A stretch of DNA of 64,000 nt from Macrobrachium rosenbergii (GCF_040412425.1 NC_089795.1:81123663-81187662); one strand, 5' to 3'. Counted from the stretch's first letter, positions 41,098 to 54,015 are shown. Numbers and translations are program-made. The notes: generated by a model not told the origin, from the sequence alone.

Positions 41098-41490
41098 TAG
41101 TGATGGCTCAGCGGTTACAGCAGCAATTCTAGAGGTCTGTGGCGCGGGTTCAAATCCGCAGCCGACTTCAGAGAGGCAGACACTTTGCTATCCGTGTAGA
41201 CATGGGTTATTAATCAACGGATAGGTTTGCTTAAAAGCAAAATGGGTGTTACAGACTTACACACACAAACAAAGCCACTACAACACCTTCTAAAAACATA
41301 ACAAACATCTCACACGTCTTTGAATCGCCCTGCGGGCTGCTGGGAAGAAAGGGCGTTGGGTCGGGTATGATACATGAAACATTTTGTTGATGTCAGGCAG
41401 GGCATATCGAGACTACAGGTTACGCCAAATCAAAAGTCCTTCAAAGAAACTCAAAAATGGGAAAATGCACGTTAAAAGAAGAAGAAGAAA
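41098..41490 (+). mobile_element. tRNA-derived SINE, forward copy
   Basis: The head carries an RNA polymerase III A box (TGGCTCAGCGG, 41104-41114) and a B box (GGTTCAAATCC, 41147-41157) at normal tRNA spacing, so it is tRNA-derived. The body is about 300 bases and the tail is AAAAATGGGAAAATGCACG followed by (GAA)n. It is flanked on both sides by (AT)n. A second copy in reverse orientation lies at 37.69-38.15 kb. Confidence 0.8.
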
Positions 41491-42395
41491 TATATATATA
41501 TAAATAATTGTATGTAAGTTATGAAACTCAGACGCAATACGAAACAGGCGAGACTGCAACTGCTGACGCCACTGCTTCAGCTAGTTAAAACCCAATACAC
41601 CCAGGAAAGCACAGTATCCCCAAATATTTTTCAATATAAAGACGTAAGTCACTTATTCCTACGGCATTCACCTGCCACTCATCAAGAAATCCGAGACTCC
41701 GGTCGGTAAAAGACTTTAGTTGCGCGGCCTGATTTCCGCCAGTTGTCGACCGACAGGTACTTATAACCCTTCCTAGCCAGGTCCTGATAACCAGATTTAC
41801 CCTCGGCTAAACTATGTTGCCCTGACGTTCCTATAACTCACAAGTCACAACCTAACATATGAACTATAAGACGCTCTTCATAGCCACCCTTAGGTAGGGG
41901 GTTAACGTAGGGGTAATAAGCTGTGCGAAGCCCCTCCTTTAAAAACAGCAGTCCTTTTCTTCTTCTTGGGTAATGAGGTCTGAGAGTCTACTGCCGGCTA
42001 CATTTTTACCCTCGGTCGTCAATATTTGCTCGGGCTAAACACGGCTGGCGGCGGCTGCAGACCCTTCTTCGCCTCGGAGGAACTATGGACATGACGGTAG
42101 AAATGAGAAGAAAGAAAGAATGCCTCATAGGGAGTGGGAGAAACGCTGGTGAGAATGTGTATCAAGATGGTAGCAAAATTAGCCTGACTGTGGTCATGAG
42201 CTAATGGTGCTTGGTCAGCCATATTGTATGAATGATAGTTTTTGTCTACTTTACCTTGGGTGAGATCTAAACCAGCTGAGAGTATTGTGACAAGTAATGA
42301 AAAACAACGCACAAATACATACGCGCATTAAATACAAAGGTCTTTTGTCTGCTTTACAAGACGACGTGGCCACATATTCTCTTTACATACCTTTT

Positions 42396-42400
<5 letters not shown>

Positions 42401-42432
<32 letters not shown>
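42401..42432 (+). repeat. short (GA)n microsatellite
   Basis: About 16 units. Confidence 0.93.
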
Positions 42433-42433
<1 letters not shown>

Positions 42434-43288
42434 CCTACGCTTTGATAAGCTATTCCTCTGAAGTAAGGTTTCCCAATGGTTAACTTCAATACATATCGAA
42501 TCCATACGAATAATCATATTTAAATAGGCGCAGCATCGGCTTACCAAGCTCTTTGGAACAAAATTATTTTCCTCAATTCTGAATTGAAATAAATAGCATC
42601 TTACATAACCAATATTTAATTTGCAACGTACTTATATGCTTATTATTTTATCGTTGACACCATACTCCAAAAGACTTCCTTGATGTATGGAGGTATGAAA
42701 TAAGCTAGAAAAAAAAGTAAAAAAGCGAAACACTCGACGATTGCCTGTACTTTCAATAACTACGAACTGCCTTCATTTTCTTCATATTTTAACTTACCGC
42801 GAAACTTCGGCAGTCCCTGTAATTCTGTACCATTTTAGTGCAACGCTACAGAACTCCAAGAAACGCATGCCTCCTCCGCTAACACACACACACACACACA
42901 CACACATATATTGGATCCGTATCCAGACCCATTCCAAATCGAATCACCATCTCCATAGCCCACAGCCACCCTTCCAATGAAGTAAGAACTTTTAGAGTTC
43001 TTATTTTCTTTTTTCGGACAGACACCTACCTACTGGAGAGTACAAAATATCTGGATATAAATTCGTAAATAAAGGTATATAAACCAGTACTTTATTTTCT
43101 CTTATTTATTTTGTAATTATTTAGCGTTACAGGAACGTTCGAAGCTGATATCAGGAATAAGGAAAACAGCTCACCAATTCATCACACCTTCATTTTAGGG
43201 AAAGGGTAATAAGTGAGAGGAAAAAGAGAAAACGGCTGGGAGTAAGAAGATAGGAATAAGTAATAATGATGAAAGAGAGTGGAGTGTA

Positions 43289-43358
<70 letters not shown>
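43289..43358 (+). repeat. (GT)n(GA)n compound microsatellite
   Basis: About 11 GT then 23 GA units. Confidence 0.95.
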
Positions 43359-43361
<3 letters not shown>

Positions 43362-43597
43362 AAGCATCGGTAGTCTCAGCGAAAATATGGATCTCCGAGA
43401 CATTTTGATGTATGAACGAGATAAAGGCACTCTTCACATGGAACATTTCTCACGTAAAAAAAAAGCAGGCTATTACATGAACGAATAAAGTCACCCATAC
43501 GCCTCCAAGTGTTTACTTGCAGAGCTAAAGAGGGAGAGGGAGAGAGAGAATATTTTATCAAAGACTCGCAAGTCAACATTTCCGGGAAAGTTTAACG

Positions 43598-43602
<5 letters not shown>

Positions 43603-43653
<51 letters not shown>
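43603..43653 (+). repeat. (GA)n microsatellite
   Basis: About 25 units. Confidence 0.95.
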
Positions 43654-43657
<4 letters not shown>

Positions 43658-43765
43658 AAAATACACAAGTATAATATAATATAAGCTTAGCTGAAGACAT
43701 AACGAATAACTTAAAACATGATTTTACAACAGTATGAACTCTCATGCGAACGAAAGATGTAACAA

Positions 43766-43940
43766 AAGAATTCATTTCTCGCTATAATGTGGTTCGGATT
43801 CCGCAATAAGCTGTAGGTCCCGTTGCTAAGTAACCAGTTGGTTCTTAGCCACGTAAAATAAGTCTAATCCTTCGGGCCAGCCCTAGGAGAGCTGTTAATC
43901 AGCTCAGTGGTCTGGTAAAACTAAGGTATACTTAAAGTAC
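43766..43940 (+). repeat. interspersed repeat family D, copy 2
   Basis: Same orientation as copy 1 and roughly 90% similar by eye. Both stop at the same point, GGTATACTTAA. Confidence 0.8.
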
Positions 43941-46900
43941 ATACAGTACAAGACACAATGCGCATGGATAAGATTACTTTTTGACTCTAAAAAGCCAGGT
44001 AAATAAAACTGAAAAACGTAATAAAGAAAAGGAAGGTAAATCATGAGATCCAGAGTAAGAACGGGGATGAGAGTTGAGGAATGTTTTACAATCCAAAGAC
44101 AATATTAAACACTAGCTGTCTGCCTGTCTGTCTGTCTGTCTCTCATACACAAATATACCTGTAAGATACATCCACGTAAGATCTGCGGCATAGAGCGAAG
44201 CATGTACTTATAGATAAAGAAGTTACCATTAACCTCAATAAAACACCGATATTACTGTAATGGAATAACTCATTTGCTAATTACATACATAGATGAAAAT
44301 AAAGTACTTATCAGTACTTAATATATAAAAAATACACTCACACGTGCGAGAATGCTCGTATTCTTGTCCATTTCCACGTGTGAAACATTCTAACATTCCC
44401 CCTCTTCACAAATGAAGTCCATCATGCTTCACACTTAGTGTCCAGTGACTATTATCTCTTCCCTCAGATGGCCTCCCCGGCCATCTGTTATGTTTCCCCT
44501 CGCCGTCATATAAATAATACTCTCTCATCGTCCCTGACATCATTCACTGCTTCTTTTAGAGAACGACCCTGCTTTGACCATATTCTTTTCTATGCCAACG
44601 TACCCACCAAGTATCTGATGACGAAGGAAACAAGCATTCATGCATAAATGCATACCCGCGAGTACCTTCCATTTTTCCAGCTTGACGCTTCTATGAGTCT
44701 TGGCTTTTAAAATGATAAAGAGTCATCCGGGACAAATCCCTCGAGGGGATTTTGGTAGTCACAGAACTTGACCCTAAAGGAGCCCGCGTGACGTTGACTT
44801 AGAAATGAGACGTGTCCTGGGTGGGGATTGTAAGGACACGAAGAGAGAAGGAAGCTGGGTTGATAAAAAAAAAAAATAAATAAATAAAAAGAGGATTTTT
44901 TGGTTGCTGTTAAATTATGGGCTGTGCCAGCAAGAGTTCTCTCTCGTATGACCAGCACGTAAAAAAAGGACAAAGGGGCCAAGGTTTTAAAAAGATTCGC
45001 AATGTGTGTACAAGTGTTCAGTGGTAATGCTATTGGTCATTTTATTACTATTTTGTAAAAAGAAAATCGACATTATCGTTAGTAACACTGACTGACCCCG
45101 AGAATATCTGCGGTTTCTTGCATTAAACTACAACATTTTGCAGACCTTTTCCCCTTTAATGCAATGACAGCTACCATAAGGCAGCTGGCAGTGTTTATCT
45201 TCCTTTCCAAAATCTCGATCTTGCATTTATCAATATTTTTTTTTAAACATCTGCTTGCCGTGGTACACATTGTTCTCTTTGTTGAAATGACCTTGTGGGT
45301 ATTATGGTTCAGGTATGCCTTCTCCATAACTCATCCTTATGAAGTTTGAAAGTCATTAAAAATGTTCTTCAATTTTCTAAATAAAAAACTGAAAGACAAC
45401 GATGGAAAAGTCAAAGGGATTTAACACCAATAATGATTATCAAAGTAACGCTTACCGAAACCAATCTTCGTACATCAATATCAGAAAAGTAAAGTAATTT
45501 GGACCTAAATTACGGAGAGTGAATCTGCAGGGTGGGTAGCAAGTAAAATAAAGGAGTTATGACAGTGGCTGTTAGTCTATGTCCTTTGTCATGAATGCAT
45601 TATTATTATTACCATTATTCTCGTTTTCGAAAAATCCTCCTTGTTTTACGTCTCTCGAGCCCTGCAGGCATCCATCAAGAGTAAAAATATATAACGAAAT
45701 TAGTGCTATTGTAAACAAGGAGATTTCACAATTTTGTGGGCACATTTACACATTACCAATAAACAGTTGCAGTTCTGGTAACCTAGGAGCAAAATCCCAA
45801 CGATGTAAAAACTAGAGCATGTGTATCGACACCATTCTTTGATCTTTTGTTAGAGGCATCCATTTTTCTCACTGTCTTTAACCTCAGAATTAATATCTTC
45901 TTTCCACTCGATCGGACGACTGGTTTCTGCCCTTGGTATGTTTTCCCATCCTTGGAGAGCTAATTATCTTATTCATAGAGGTAAAAGTTAAGCTCAGTGG
46001 CAAAATTTAAAATTTCGCACAACTGGTACCAAAAATCTTAATCAATCATGAAATTTCAAAACAAAATTTCAAGTTTACGATGCAAACTCATGCTCCATTT
46101 TACAAAATGTGAAGATCTAAGATATTTGCTTCAGAGTGTTAGCAAAGGAAAATTCGCAGGAAACATTAAGACATCAAAAAAGAGGACGGATCACATCAAG
46201 GTATCTCGGAATAGTGACGTCAATATAAAGCTAAAATAAACCGGCACGGAAGGTGAGATCAATTCGATATGAATGCGCATGCGTGTCAACTTACGTCACC
46301 TGAGAGGACGTGGGTTGTGAACGCAGTGGTTGAAACTGGTAAAAAACACTCACCACTGGATGTCACAACACTTACTGAAAATGATCCCTTTGTTGCTAAA
46401 AAGAAACATACGCGCGTGACGAGGACATTAATGGGTTCTGGAATACCGTGTCAAAATGCTTTCATTTCCTTCATCTTCCTCAGTTCCTCCTCCGGGTTGC
46501 TCTTTCCTCTGGTGTGACTACGACAGGCGGTGCAAAGCGCCCTGTCAGCCTACTGACGAGACGGTAAGATTGATGAAGGGTTAAGATTGGCCGCCGATAT
46601 TATGAATGTGAGGAAGAGACAGTGGCACTTGGGGAGATCATTAATCAGAGCTTAAGTCCCCGTGATGAAATCATAAAATGCACCATTAGTGACTCATTAC
46701 AGTTCACTAATGAAGCTCAAGAAGACAACGAATAAAGTATGTCCACTGACGCGTTTCTCAAAGAGCAGTCGAGACTGGAAGATTACCAGTGGAAAAACGA
46801 AACAAGGGGTCACTATGGGAAAAAAACACGAGATGGCGTTAATAAAAGCACAAAGAGCCTTTGAAACTTGTTTTTATTTTTACTCTTCCTTTCGATAACC

Positions 46901-47169
46901 TAAAGACCATGGGACAGATTAAAAAAAAAAGTACGTTCTTCTATCATTTATATCACTGCGGTACACTTTTTCTTACTCCTTTGGAAAACTTCAAACATCA
47001 TGCTTATTACATCTCATTCAAATTTATACATGATTTTGTCTTAGATCTTTTCAACTCTTATAGTAATTGTAGGTCGTTCATTCTTGTGGTATATAATTCT
47101 ATCTCTTACATTCTAACTTCAGGCATCCTTTCTGATATAAATCAGAATTAAGGAAAATAATAACGATAC

Positions 47170-47410
47170 CCTGATGTGATGGCCACGTGATGAGAAGGGA
47201 TGAGACATATGTAGGAAGAAGAGTGATGCAGATGGAGGTGCCTGGTGGGAGAGCGAGAGGAAGACCAAAGCGAAGGTGGATGGATGTAGTTACAGAAGAT
47301 CTGAGACAAACAATTGTCAGAGGACGATGTGTTTGACCGAACCAGGTGGAGGCAAGCTGTCAGAAACATCGACCCCACATAGAAGTGGGAAAAGATGCAG
47401 AGAAAGAAGA
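47170..47410 (+). mobile_element. LINE 3' end, second copy
   Basis: Closely similar to 38.62-38.86 kb, starting at the WYGHV-equivalent position (here TGATGGCCACGTGATGAGAA). It keeps the VGRRVMQMEVPGG-type block, the basic region without the (GA)n expansion seen in the other copy, and the same GTGGGAAAAGATGCAGAGAA tail followed by AGAAGATGATG. It is 5'-truncated, as LINE copies usually are. Confidence 0.75.
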
Positions 47411-48214
47411 TGATGTGGTGCTGAATATCATTCTAACAAGAAGTCATTCTCGTTCATACTACTTACGTGTTGGGCTTCATAGGTATTCAAACTTCACCCG
47501 CCATATTAACTGCTACTCAGCTAAATACCCTCTGAATTCACACTGGAAGTCTGCTGCACATCAGATATCAATTAACTAATATATTTCTAAGCAATTTTTA
47601 ATCATTATAACTGGGAAAACATGCCAACCAAAGCTCAGGGTAACATCAGATATAACGTTACCTGAGGCTTATTCTGACAGCAGTAATAATTTTTTCTTTT
47701 TGAAGCTGGGCTATATATAGCACATTTGAAATTTGGAAGCTATGCTAACTAATGATTATCATTATAATTCAAGGCGTTATGCTCACTTCAGAACATTGTA
47801 ACTTAAATTTATGCTAACTATCGTTCTTTTTAAGTTCAGCAATTACGATAACTGCGATACATTTCGGCTTGAAAACTCACAGAACATCTACCTCTAATTT
47901 CAGACATCCCATCAACTCTATCCCATTCATCTTGCGCTCTATCCTGCCTATTATAACGAAGTCTGTTAGCTTTGCGATATGGCTCGGCAAGAAGAATGAT
48001 GGAACAGGAGGAAGTATATCATACTCGTCAGCTGACAGACTCGACCATTAAAAGGACAACAGAGGGGTAGTACCGTAGGCGCTGGAGACTCCTTCGATAA
48101 ATGACAGCCAGTCTGGGATGGTTAGATGGAGGGGGAGCCGATGTTGTGGGCAGAGTCAACAAAACTTCACTCCAATTAAGAGGGACTGTCATGGACGGGG
48201 GGGCGATGATAAAT

Positions 48215-48220
48215 GGGGGC

Positions 48221-48269
<49 letters not shown>

Positions 48270-48287
48270 GGGATGATAAATGGGGGC

Positions 48288-48342
<55 letters not shown>

Positions 48343-48396
48343 GACATCAATGTACATTAAATTTAGATGAAGAGAATACATAACATGATAAATGGG

Positions 48397-48458
<62 letters not shown>

Positions 48459-48514
48459 GCTGGAGACAAAAAATGAGCATTAAATTTAAATGGAGAGAAT
48501 ACATAACATGATAA

Positions 48515-48581
<67 letters not shown>

Positions 48582-48630
48582 TGAACATTAAATTTAAATG
48601 AAGAGAATACATAACAAGATAAATAGGATC

Positions 48631-48702
<72 letters not shown>

Positions 48703-48754
48703 AGAAAATGAACATTAAATTTAAATGAAGAGAATACATAACATGATATATGGG

Positions 48755-48828
<74 letters not shown>
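48215..48828 (+). repeat. tandem array of (GA)n plus ~60-bp spacer
   Basis: Six (GA)n blocks separated by spacers. The first spacer is short (GGGGATGATAAATGGGGGCAGG); the rest carry ACATTAAATTTAAATGAAGA then GAATACATAACATGATAAAT. Confidence 0.9.
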
Positions 48829-48829
<1 letters not shown>

Positions 48830-49412
48830 CCACTTCTTAAGCTTTTACAGTTACGTTACATATCCGCAATCAAAGCTGATTGTTTGATTATTATTTCCTT
48901 TACACCAAGAAACATTGATGAAGACAATCCATTTAAAAGCTTTAATAACTGCGATATAGAGCCTTTTTTTATTTTCAAAGTTGTATTGGCTAATCGAGTA
49001 TATATCTAATTATCTCATCTAATCATATTTTTACCCTTTATGAGCTCCTTAGGGGATCTCAGTTTTCGAAATACCCTTTCATGTGCAGTAAGCTGTGCAT
49101 AAGTTTTTATTTAGGGAAATTATATGAAATATTTCTGTAGTTATAACTCAAGTAGCTCGTGTAATTCACACAAACAAAACTTAGCTTAACCGAGCAATAC
49201 TTAGATACGTGGCAGCACATTATACTGCTTACAACAGGAGTAAGATACTCTGACAACAGCAAGTCTTCTCTCATCAGACAAATCACCAGTTTATATTTGC
49301 TTCGAAAATACGCTCCATAGCAAGATGGTGCATTCCCGAAGACTAAACCCCACCCGTATTCCAAGCTGTCTGAGGTAGTTCCTTTTTCGCTATCCAGATT
49401 GATTTAAAACAA

Positions 49413-49810
49413 GTAAAAAATGAGCCGACGTTTCTTCGGCGCAATCGAGTTTTCTGTACAGCCGCTACAGCGTATAATCAAGGCCACAGAAAATAGATCT
49501 ATCTTTCGGTGGTCTCGGTATAAAGCTGTATGAGCTGCGGCCCATGAAACTTTAACCATGGGCCGGTGGTGGCCTGTCCTATAATATCGTTGCCCAGCCA
49601 CGATTATGGTTAACTTTAACCTTAAATAACATAAAAACTACTGGGGCTAGAGGGCTGCAATTTGCTATGTTTGATGACTGGAGGGTGGATGACCGACATA
49701 CCAATTTGCAGCCCTCTAGTCTCAGTAGTTTTTAAGATTTGAGGGCGGACAGAAAAAGTGAGGACGGACAGACAAAGCCGGCACAAGAGTTTTCTTTTAC
49801 AGAAAACTAA
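49413..49810 (+). repeat. interspersed repeat family C (hairpin chain), copy 1
   Basis: A ~400-bp element that also occurs at 61.7 kb in the same orientation. It is a row of inverted repeats: CCGA..TCGG, (CCAC)AGAAA..TTTCGGTGG, CGGCCCATG..CATGGGCCG, a 38-nt-arm stem (49633-49670 with 49696-49733) and a terminal AGTTTTCT..AGAAAACT. No coding capacity. Confidence 0.85.
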
Positions 49811-50232
49811 AAAAAGTATCAATACGCCACGTGTAATACATTCATGCAGCTCATTACCGGAATTGATCTGGGATTAAAACCGACTTGCACTTTCGACACA
49901 GCTTCACATGCATTGCTGGCGTATCCGAGTACGCTTTTCAGAACTGCTCTCTCTCGAGCTGGGATTGATGAGAGAGAGCTTTTCTTTCACTCTGTGAAAG
50001 CATACGTGCTTTCTTACCGTGCTACTTATTACCAGTCGTTTTTATAATATCCTGTTGATTACAATCCTCAGAAAAGATCATCTTTCTTAATTTCGTGGTT
50101 TTGCTTCTTTTTTGGTATGCGTGGTTCCATGTGCGATCCGTGTTTTACCTTTTCTGTTATTTCTTGACATCCGCGCTTACAACTTCGATATCAATCTTAA
50201 TATAATTTTTGAACATATACTTTTCAAATACA

Positions 50233-50253
50233 AACACACACACACATATATAC

Positions 50254-50310
<57 letters not shown>

Positions 50311-50326
50311 ATATATATATATATAT
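50233..50326 (+). repeat. (CA)n/(TA)n compound microsatellite
   Basis: Ends at the left arm of the 50.3-kb palindrome. Confidence 0.95.
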
Positions 50327-50467
50327 AAAGGCAAATGCCAAGAAGGAAAGTAATGCAACGGAGTGGTTGCTAGGCCTTTCGATACACGGTCCTTTACGAG
50401 CTGACTGCGCGTCGAAAGACCTAGCAGCCACTCCGTTGTTTCACTTTCCTTCGTGACATTTGCCTTT
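50327..50467. repeat. long palindrome (56-nt arms, 29-nt loop)
   Basis: The left arm 50327-50382 pairs with 50412-50467 with about six mismatches. The arms begin AAAGGCAAATG and include CAACGGAGTGG and TGCTAGG. The left side abuts an (AT)n tract directly. It is unrelated in sequence to the 38.2-kb palindrome but of the same design. Confidence 0.92.
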
Positions 50468-50511
50468 AATTATACATTCATCGCGTTCCATATCTTCGTG
50501 ATTCAGTTATG

Positions 50512-50550
<39 letters not shown>

Positions 50551-50843
50551 TTTATATATATATCTACACATATTTATATGCGATTTCATGTTCATGCCTA
50601 TGCTCTAAATAATTTCCACTACAAAGCAAAGGCAAATATACCATTCCACTACTACCACAATGACTTCTGAGTCCTCCCTGTGACTCACTGCAACTCTCTT
50701 CAATCAACGGGAAGTTCGCAAAAGCATTGGAATTGAGAGATCAGAAAACCAGGGGATTTCCAAGAAGCGAATAATTGTTGAAGGGGATTTTGGTTGGGTT
50801 CAGTCCCTGGAGACTTCATAAATCAGCCATATTTCCTAATGAT

Positions 50844-50845
<2 letters not shown>

Positions 50846-50907
<62 letters not shown>

Positions 50908-50925
50908 CATAAATCAGACAATGAT

Positions 50926-50985
<60 letters not shown>

Positions 50986-51012
50986 CATAAATCAGCCATA
51001 TTTACTAATGAT

Positions 51013-51086
<74 letters not shown>

Positions 51087-51116
51087 CACAAATCAGCCAT
51101 ATTTCCTAAAGATCTG

Positions 51117-51173
<57 letters not shown>

Positions 51174-51229
51174 CATAAATCAGCCATATTTCCTAGTGAT
51201 CTGAGAGAGAGAGAGAGAGAGAGAGATTC
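50846..51229 (+). repeat. tandem array of (GA)n plus ~38-bp spacer
   Basis: Five (GA)n blocks separated by ATTCATAAATCAGCCATATT then TCCTAATGATCTG. The spacer after the first block is shortened to ATTCATAAATCAGACAATGATCTG. Confidence 0.9.
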
Positions 51230-51411
51230 TGCAGTCAGTATGAGGAAAGATTGCAGAAAGAGCACTAGACCCCTGTTGAAAGGAGAGGATGATATATCTT
51301 GAGAAAAAGTTCATGAGAGGGGGCGAGGGAGGATTAGATAGGACGCCGAGGGATAGAGCAGATCATACATGCAAATGGAAAACCATAATTTTACATTCTT
51401 TTGCCAAAATT

Positions 51412-51414
<3 letters not shown>

Positions 51415-51481
<67 letters not shown>
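51415..51481 (+). repeat. (GA)n microsatellite
   Basis: About 33 units. Confidence 0.95.
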
Positions 51482-51483
<2 letters not shown>

Positions 51484-52672
51484 ATTTCAACAAAATATGC
51501 AGGTATGTAGAGCGAGCACACACACAAACCCTAATCTGTTCATAAACAAAAGTTATCTATTATTCTTGCTTTATACATTCCCAATCACTTACAGACCAAC
51601 ATTCGTTAATTCCTCGTTCTGCTTTATATACATTCTACATCTTTTCAATAATTTTTTAGATCCCTTAATTACGCACCGTCCCCTTTCATTACCCTAGCCA
51701 TCTCTATCAGTATATTCATCAGATATTAATCCTATCCACATCCAATCTTTCCATACTCAGCACCATAATATCACCTTGCAGGTGTTTCTCCTTCGCTAAC
51801 ACTCGCTATTCATTACGCTTGACAATGCTCATAAAAGATGTGATTTAGATTGCTTCACCCCACCTCTGTCTCTCTCTCTCTCTCTCTTTATGCCTTAATC
51901 ATACATTCACAGACTCGTGTGAAATTATAGGAAATAGTAGCAGAGAGCACATCGTTAGAAATGGTTCCATTTCACTCTTCTCTTCACAAATGGGCCTAAT
52001 TACAGATCCAGGGGTAATTATCACGTAGATTATACCGTTACTGTTTATAGAAAGAGCTTTAATTAGAAGAGAAGGTGGACGTAAAGGAAACAGAGTCATG
52101 TTGTTTTAAAGAATGCAAATTATTAAACTGTCTTATTTTTCTCATTTTTTTTTTTTTTATAAAATTGTTAAGGAGGCTGTTTCTGCAGCAAGTTCAAAAT
52201 TAAATCTTGTTTCCATATCCAAAATATATCCAGGTTTACAGTAATGATTAAAGAACATATGTGAACATACTGACGTCCCACAGCCAAACTAGTTCACATG
52301 AAACAACCGTCCTAATCATCGTCTAGGTATTACTATATTAAAAATGTGACCCCTAGTAGCCTGCTCGAGCGGTCCAAGAGCAGCTTGTCAATCCTCTCAC
52401 AAGCAATGCCCAGTTTTTCTTTTTGAGAGGCACTTACTTCCGAAATTCATGAAGTCGCTTTTTTTTAATCTAATGGCCCTATCATACTTCCAACCAAGGT
52501 AGAGAGAAGCTTTCAACTACTTTCTCTATTTCTCTCTCCACGTAGCCTAATTATATATCCTTTTAAAAAGCGTATCTTTTCCCATTCTCTTTACATGACC
52601 AAACCATAACAATATATATTCTTTCTTCTGTACAAATGAAGCTATGATACATGAACGGCCACAATTCCTTAC

Positions 52673-52925
52673 CTGAACCAAACTTGACTCCGGTCCACGC
52701 TTGCTTTATAAAACAAAGCAATCGGCGGTATATGGACCGGTGAGGTCTCGGGGTGCTGGGAGCAGCGGCATTAGCCTCCTTGGACTGGGACTGCTGTCCC
52801 CGGTACTGGGTTTGCCTCCGACTTCCGGTCCTGGTACTGCCTCCTCCACCACTGCTTTTACTCCTACCTCCTCCTCCTCCTCCGCCTCCACCTCCTCCCC
52901 CGCTGCCTCCCACCATTCCATACAT
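52673..52925 (-). CDS. KChIP: KChIP exon 1: Gly-rich N-terminus
   Basis: The exon encodes 84 residues plus one base. The ATG at 52925 has A at -3 and an in-frame TAA 24 bases upstream, so this start is well bounded. Residues 5-30 are almost pure Gly with some Ser, from an imperfect GGA/GGC repeat. A basic Gln/Ser-rich stretch follows, then the segment HRSIYRRLLCFIKQAWTGVK (residues 62-81), which resembles the membrane-proximal basic/Cys segment of long KChIP isoforms (compare the RSIKERLMKLLPC region of mammalian KChIP4). The donor is TCAG|GTAAGG. The exon ends in phase 1 with a G that completes an Asp codon with exon 2. There is no Met-Gly start for N-myristoylation; the Cys at residue 71 is a possible palmitoylation site (inference). 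A second frame is also open across the repeat but lacks family similarity. Linkage to exon 2, 31 kb away, rests on phase, donor quality and this resemblance. Confidence 0.68.
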
Positions 52926-53788
52926 TTTGGAGGTGTCTTTTGTTTAGCCACCGTGAGGTATGAGGTGAGTCTTACGGTGAATGGACCTGGGAGGCGAATG
53001 GGCTTTATTTCACTGCCTTTGCATCAGAGTCAATTCTTTATCAGTGGGAAACTCGAGGATTAAAAGGCGTTTTCTGCAATGACTGAAGAGGGGAAACTGT
53101 TTCTGCTCGGTACTTCCAAAGGATCACCTTTCAAAAGCATAAACGATGGAGGCAGTTTTCGTAAAGTCCGTCTCTTTCAAAAACCACTTATATTCTGCTT
53201 AGCAGGTTTATTAATCTTATTAACACATTAATTTAACTGAAACACCTTGATAGCAATGAAAAATGAACGCTCTCTTTTTGGCAATAAAAATTCCACGATT
53301 CTTCTGAAGGCTATAAACAAACTTTCGCTCATTTTGACAGTCACTCACGAACATATCTGTTTCACAGTCATAAGAAAAACACATGATATGGAAAAAAATT
53401 TCTTTGCAAATACTTTTTTTGTTTATCATACAGTTTCATATCTGCGAAAAAATAAGCTAATCACTTGTAAAAGTCTTACTTCGTTAATGGAATACATGTC
53501 AATGGGTTTCTGGAATTCACTGATCGACTCTGTGAATGAGTATTCAATCACAGCTGTGTGAGAGAGCCTTCAGGGATGGTGTGTGTGTTTTTTTTTTTTC
53601 TAAACCTCGGCACATTCACGGTCCATTAAACAGTACCTGAAAAGAAAGAAGAGACATATAAGCACTCGGATAATTGCTAAGTATGCGTACATGAAATTCA
53701 CTGTCCCTTAGATAAAAATTTCTATAACCATTTTGGCTCCTCCTCATTACAGCTTTTACTCATTCACACGGCAGTCTAGGCCATTTAC

Positions 53789-53822
53789 AACAACAACAAC
53801 AACAACAATAATAATAATAATG

Positions 53823-53853
<31 letters not shown>

Positions 53854-53885
53854 TGATGATGACAACAACAATGGTGATAATATTA

Positions 53886-53938
<53 letters not shown>

Positions 53939-53974
53939 CGACAACAACAATGATGGTGATATTAGATGGACGAC

Positions 53975-54015
<41 letters not shown>

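Noticed and set aside
41098..41175. Possible functional tRNA gene
   Set aside because: A and B boxes are present, but no tRNA cloverleaf with intact acceptor and anticodon arms is evident, and the copy continues into a SINE body.
45079..45327. 82-residue minus-strand frame with mixed composition
   Set aside because: It looks vaguely protein-like but has no recognisable motif, splice context or second copy.
48028..48612. 194-residue Leu-Ser rich minus-strand frame
   Set aside because: It spans the (GA)n-spacer array; the non-repeat part has no protein similarity that I recognise.
52706..52951. 81-residue frame with Glu-rich run overlapping KChIP exon 1
   Set aside because: A shadow of the GGA repeat. 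It lacks the phase and the family-like segment found in the Gly-rich frame.
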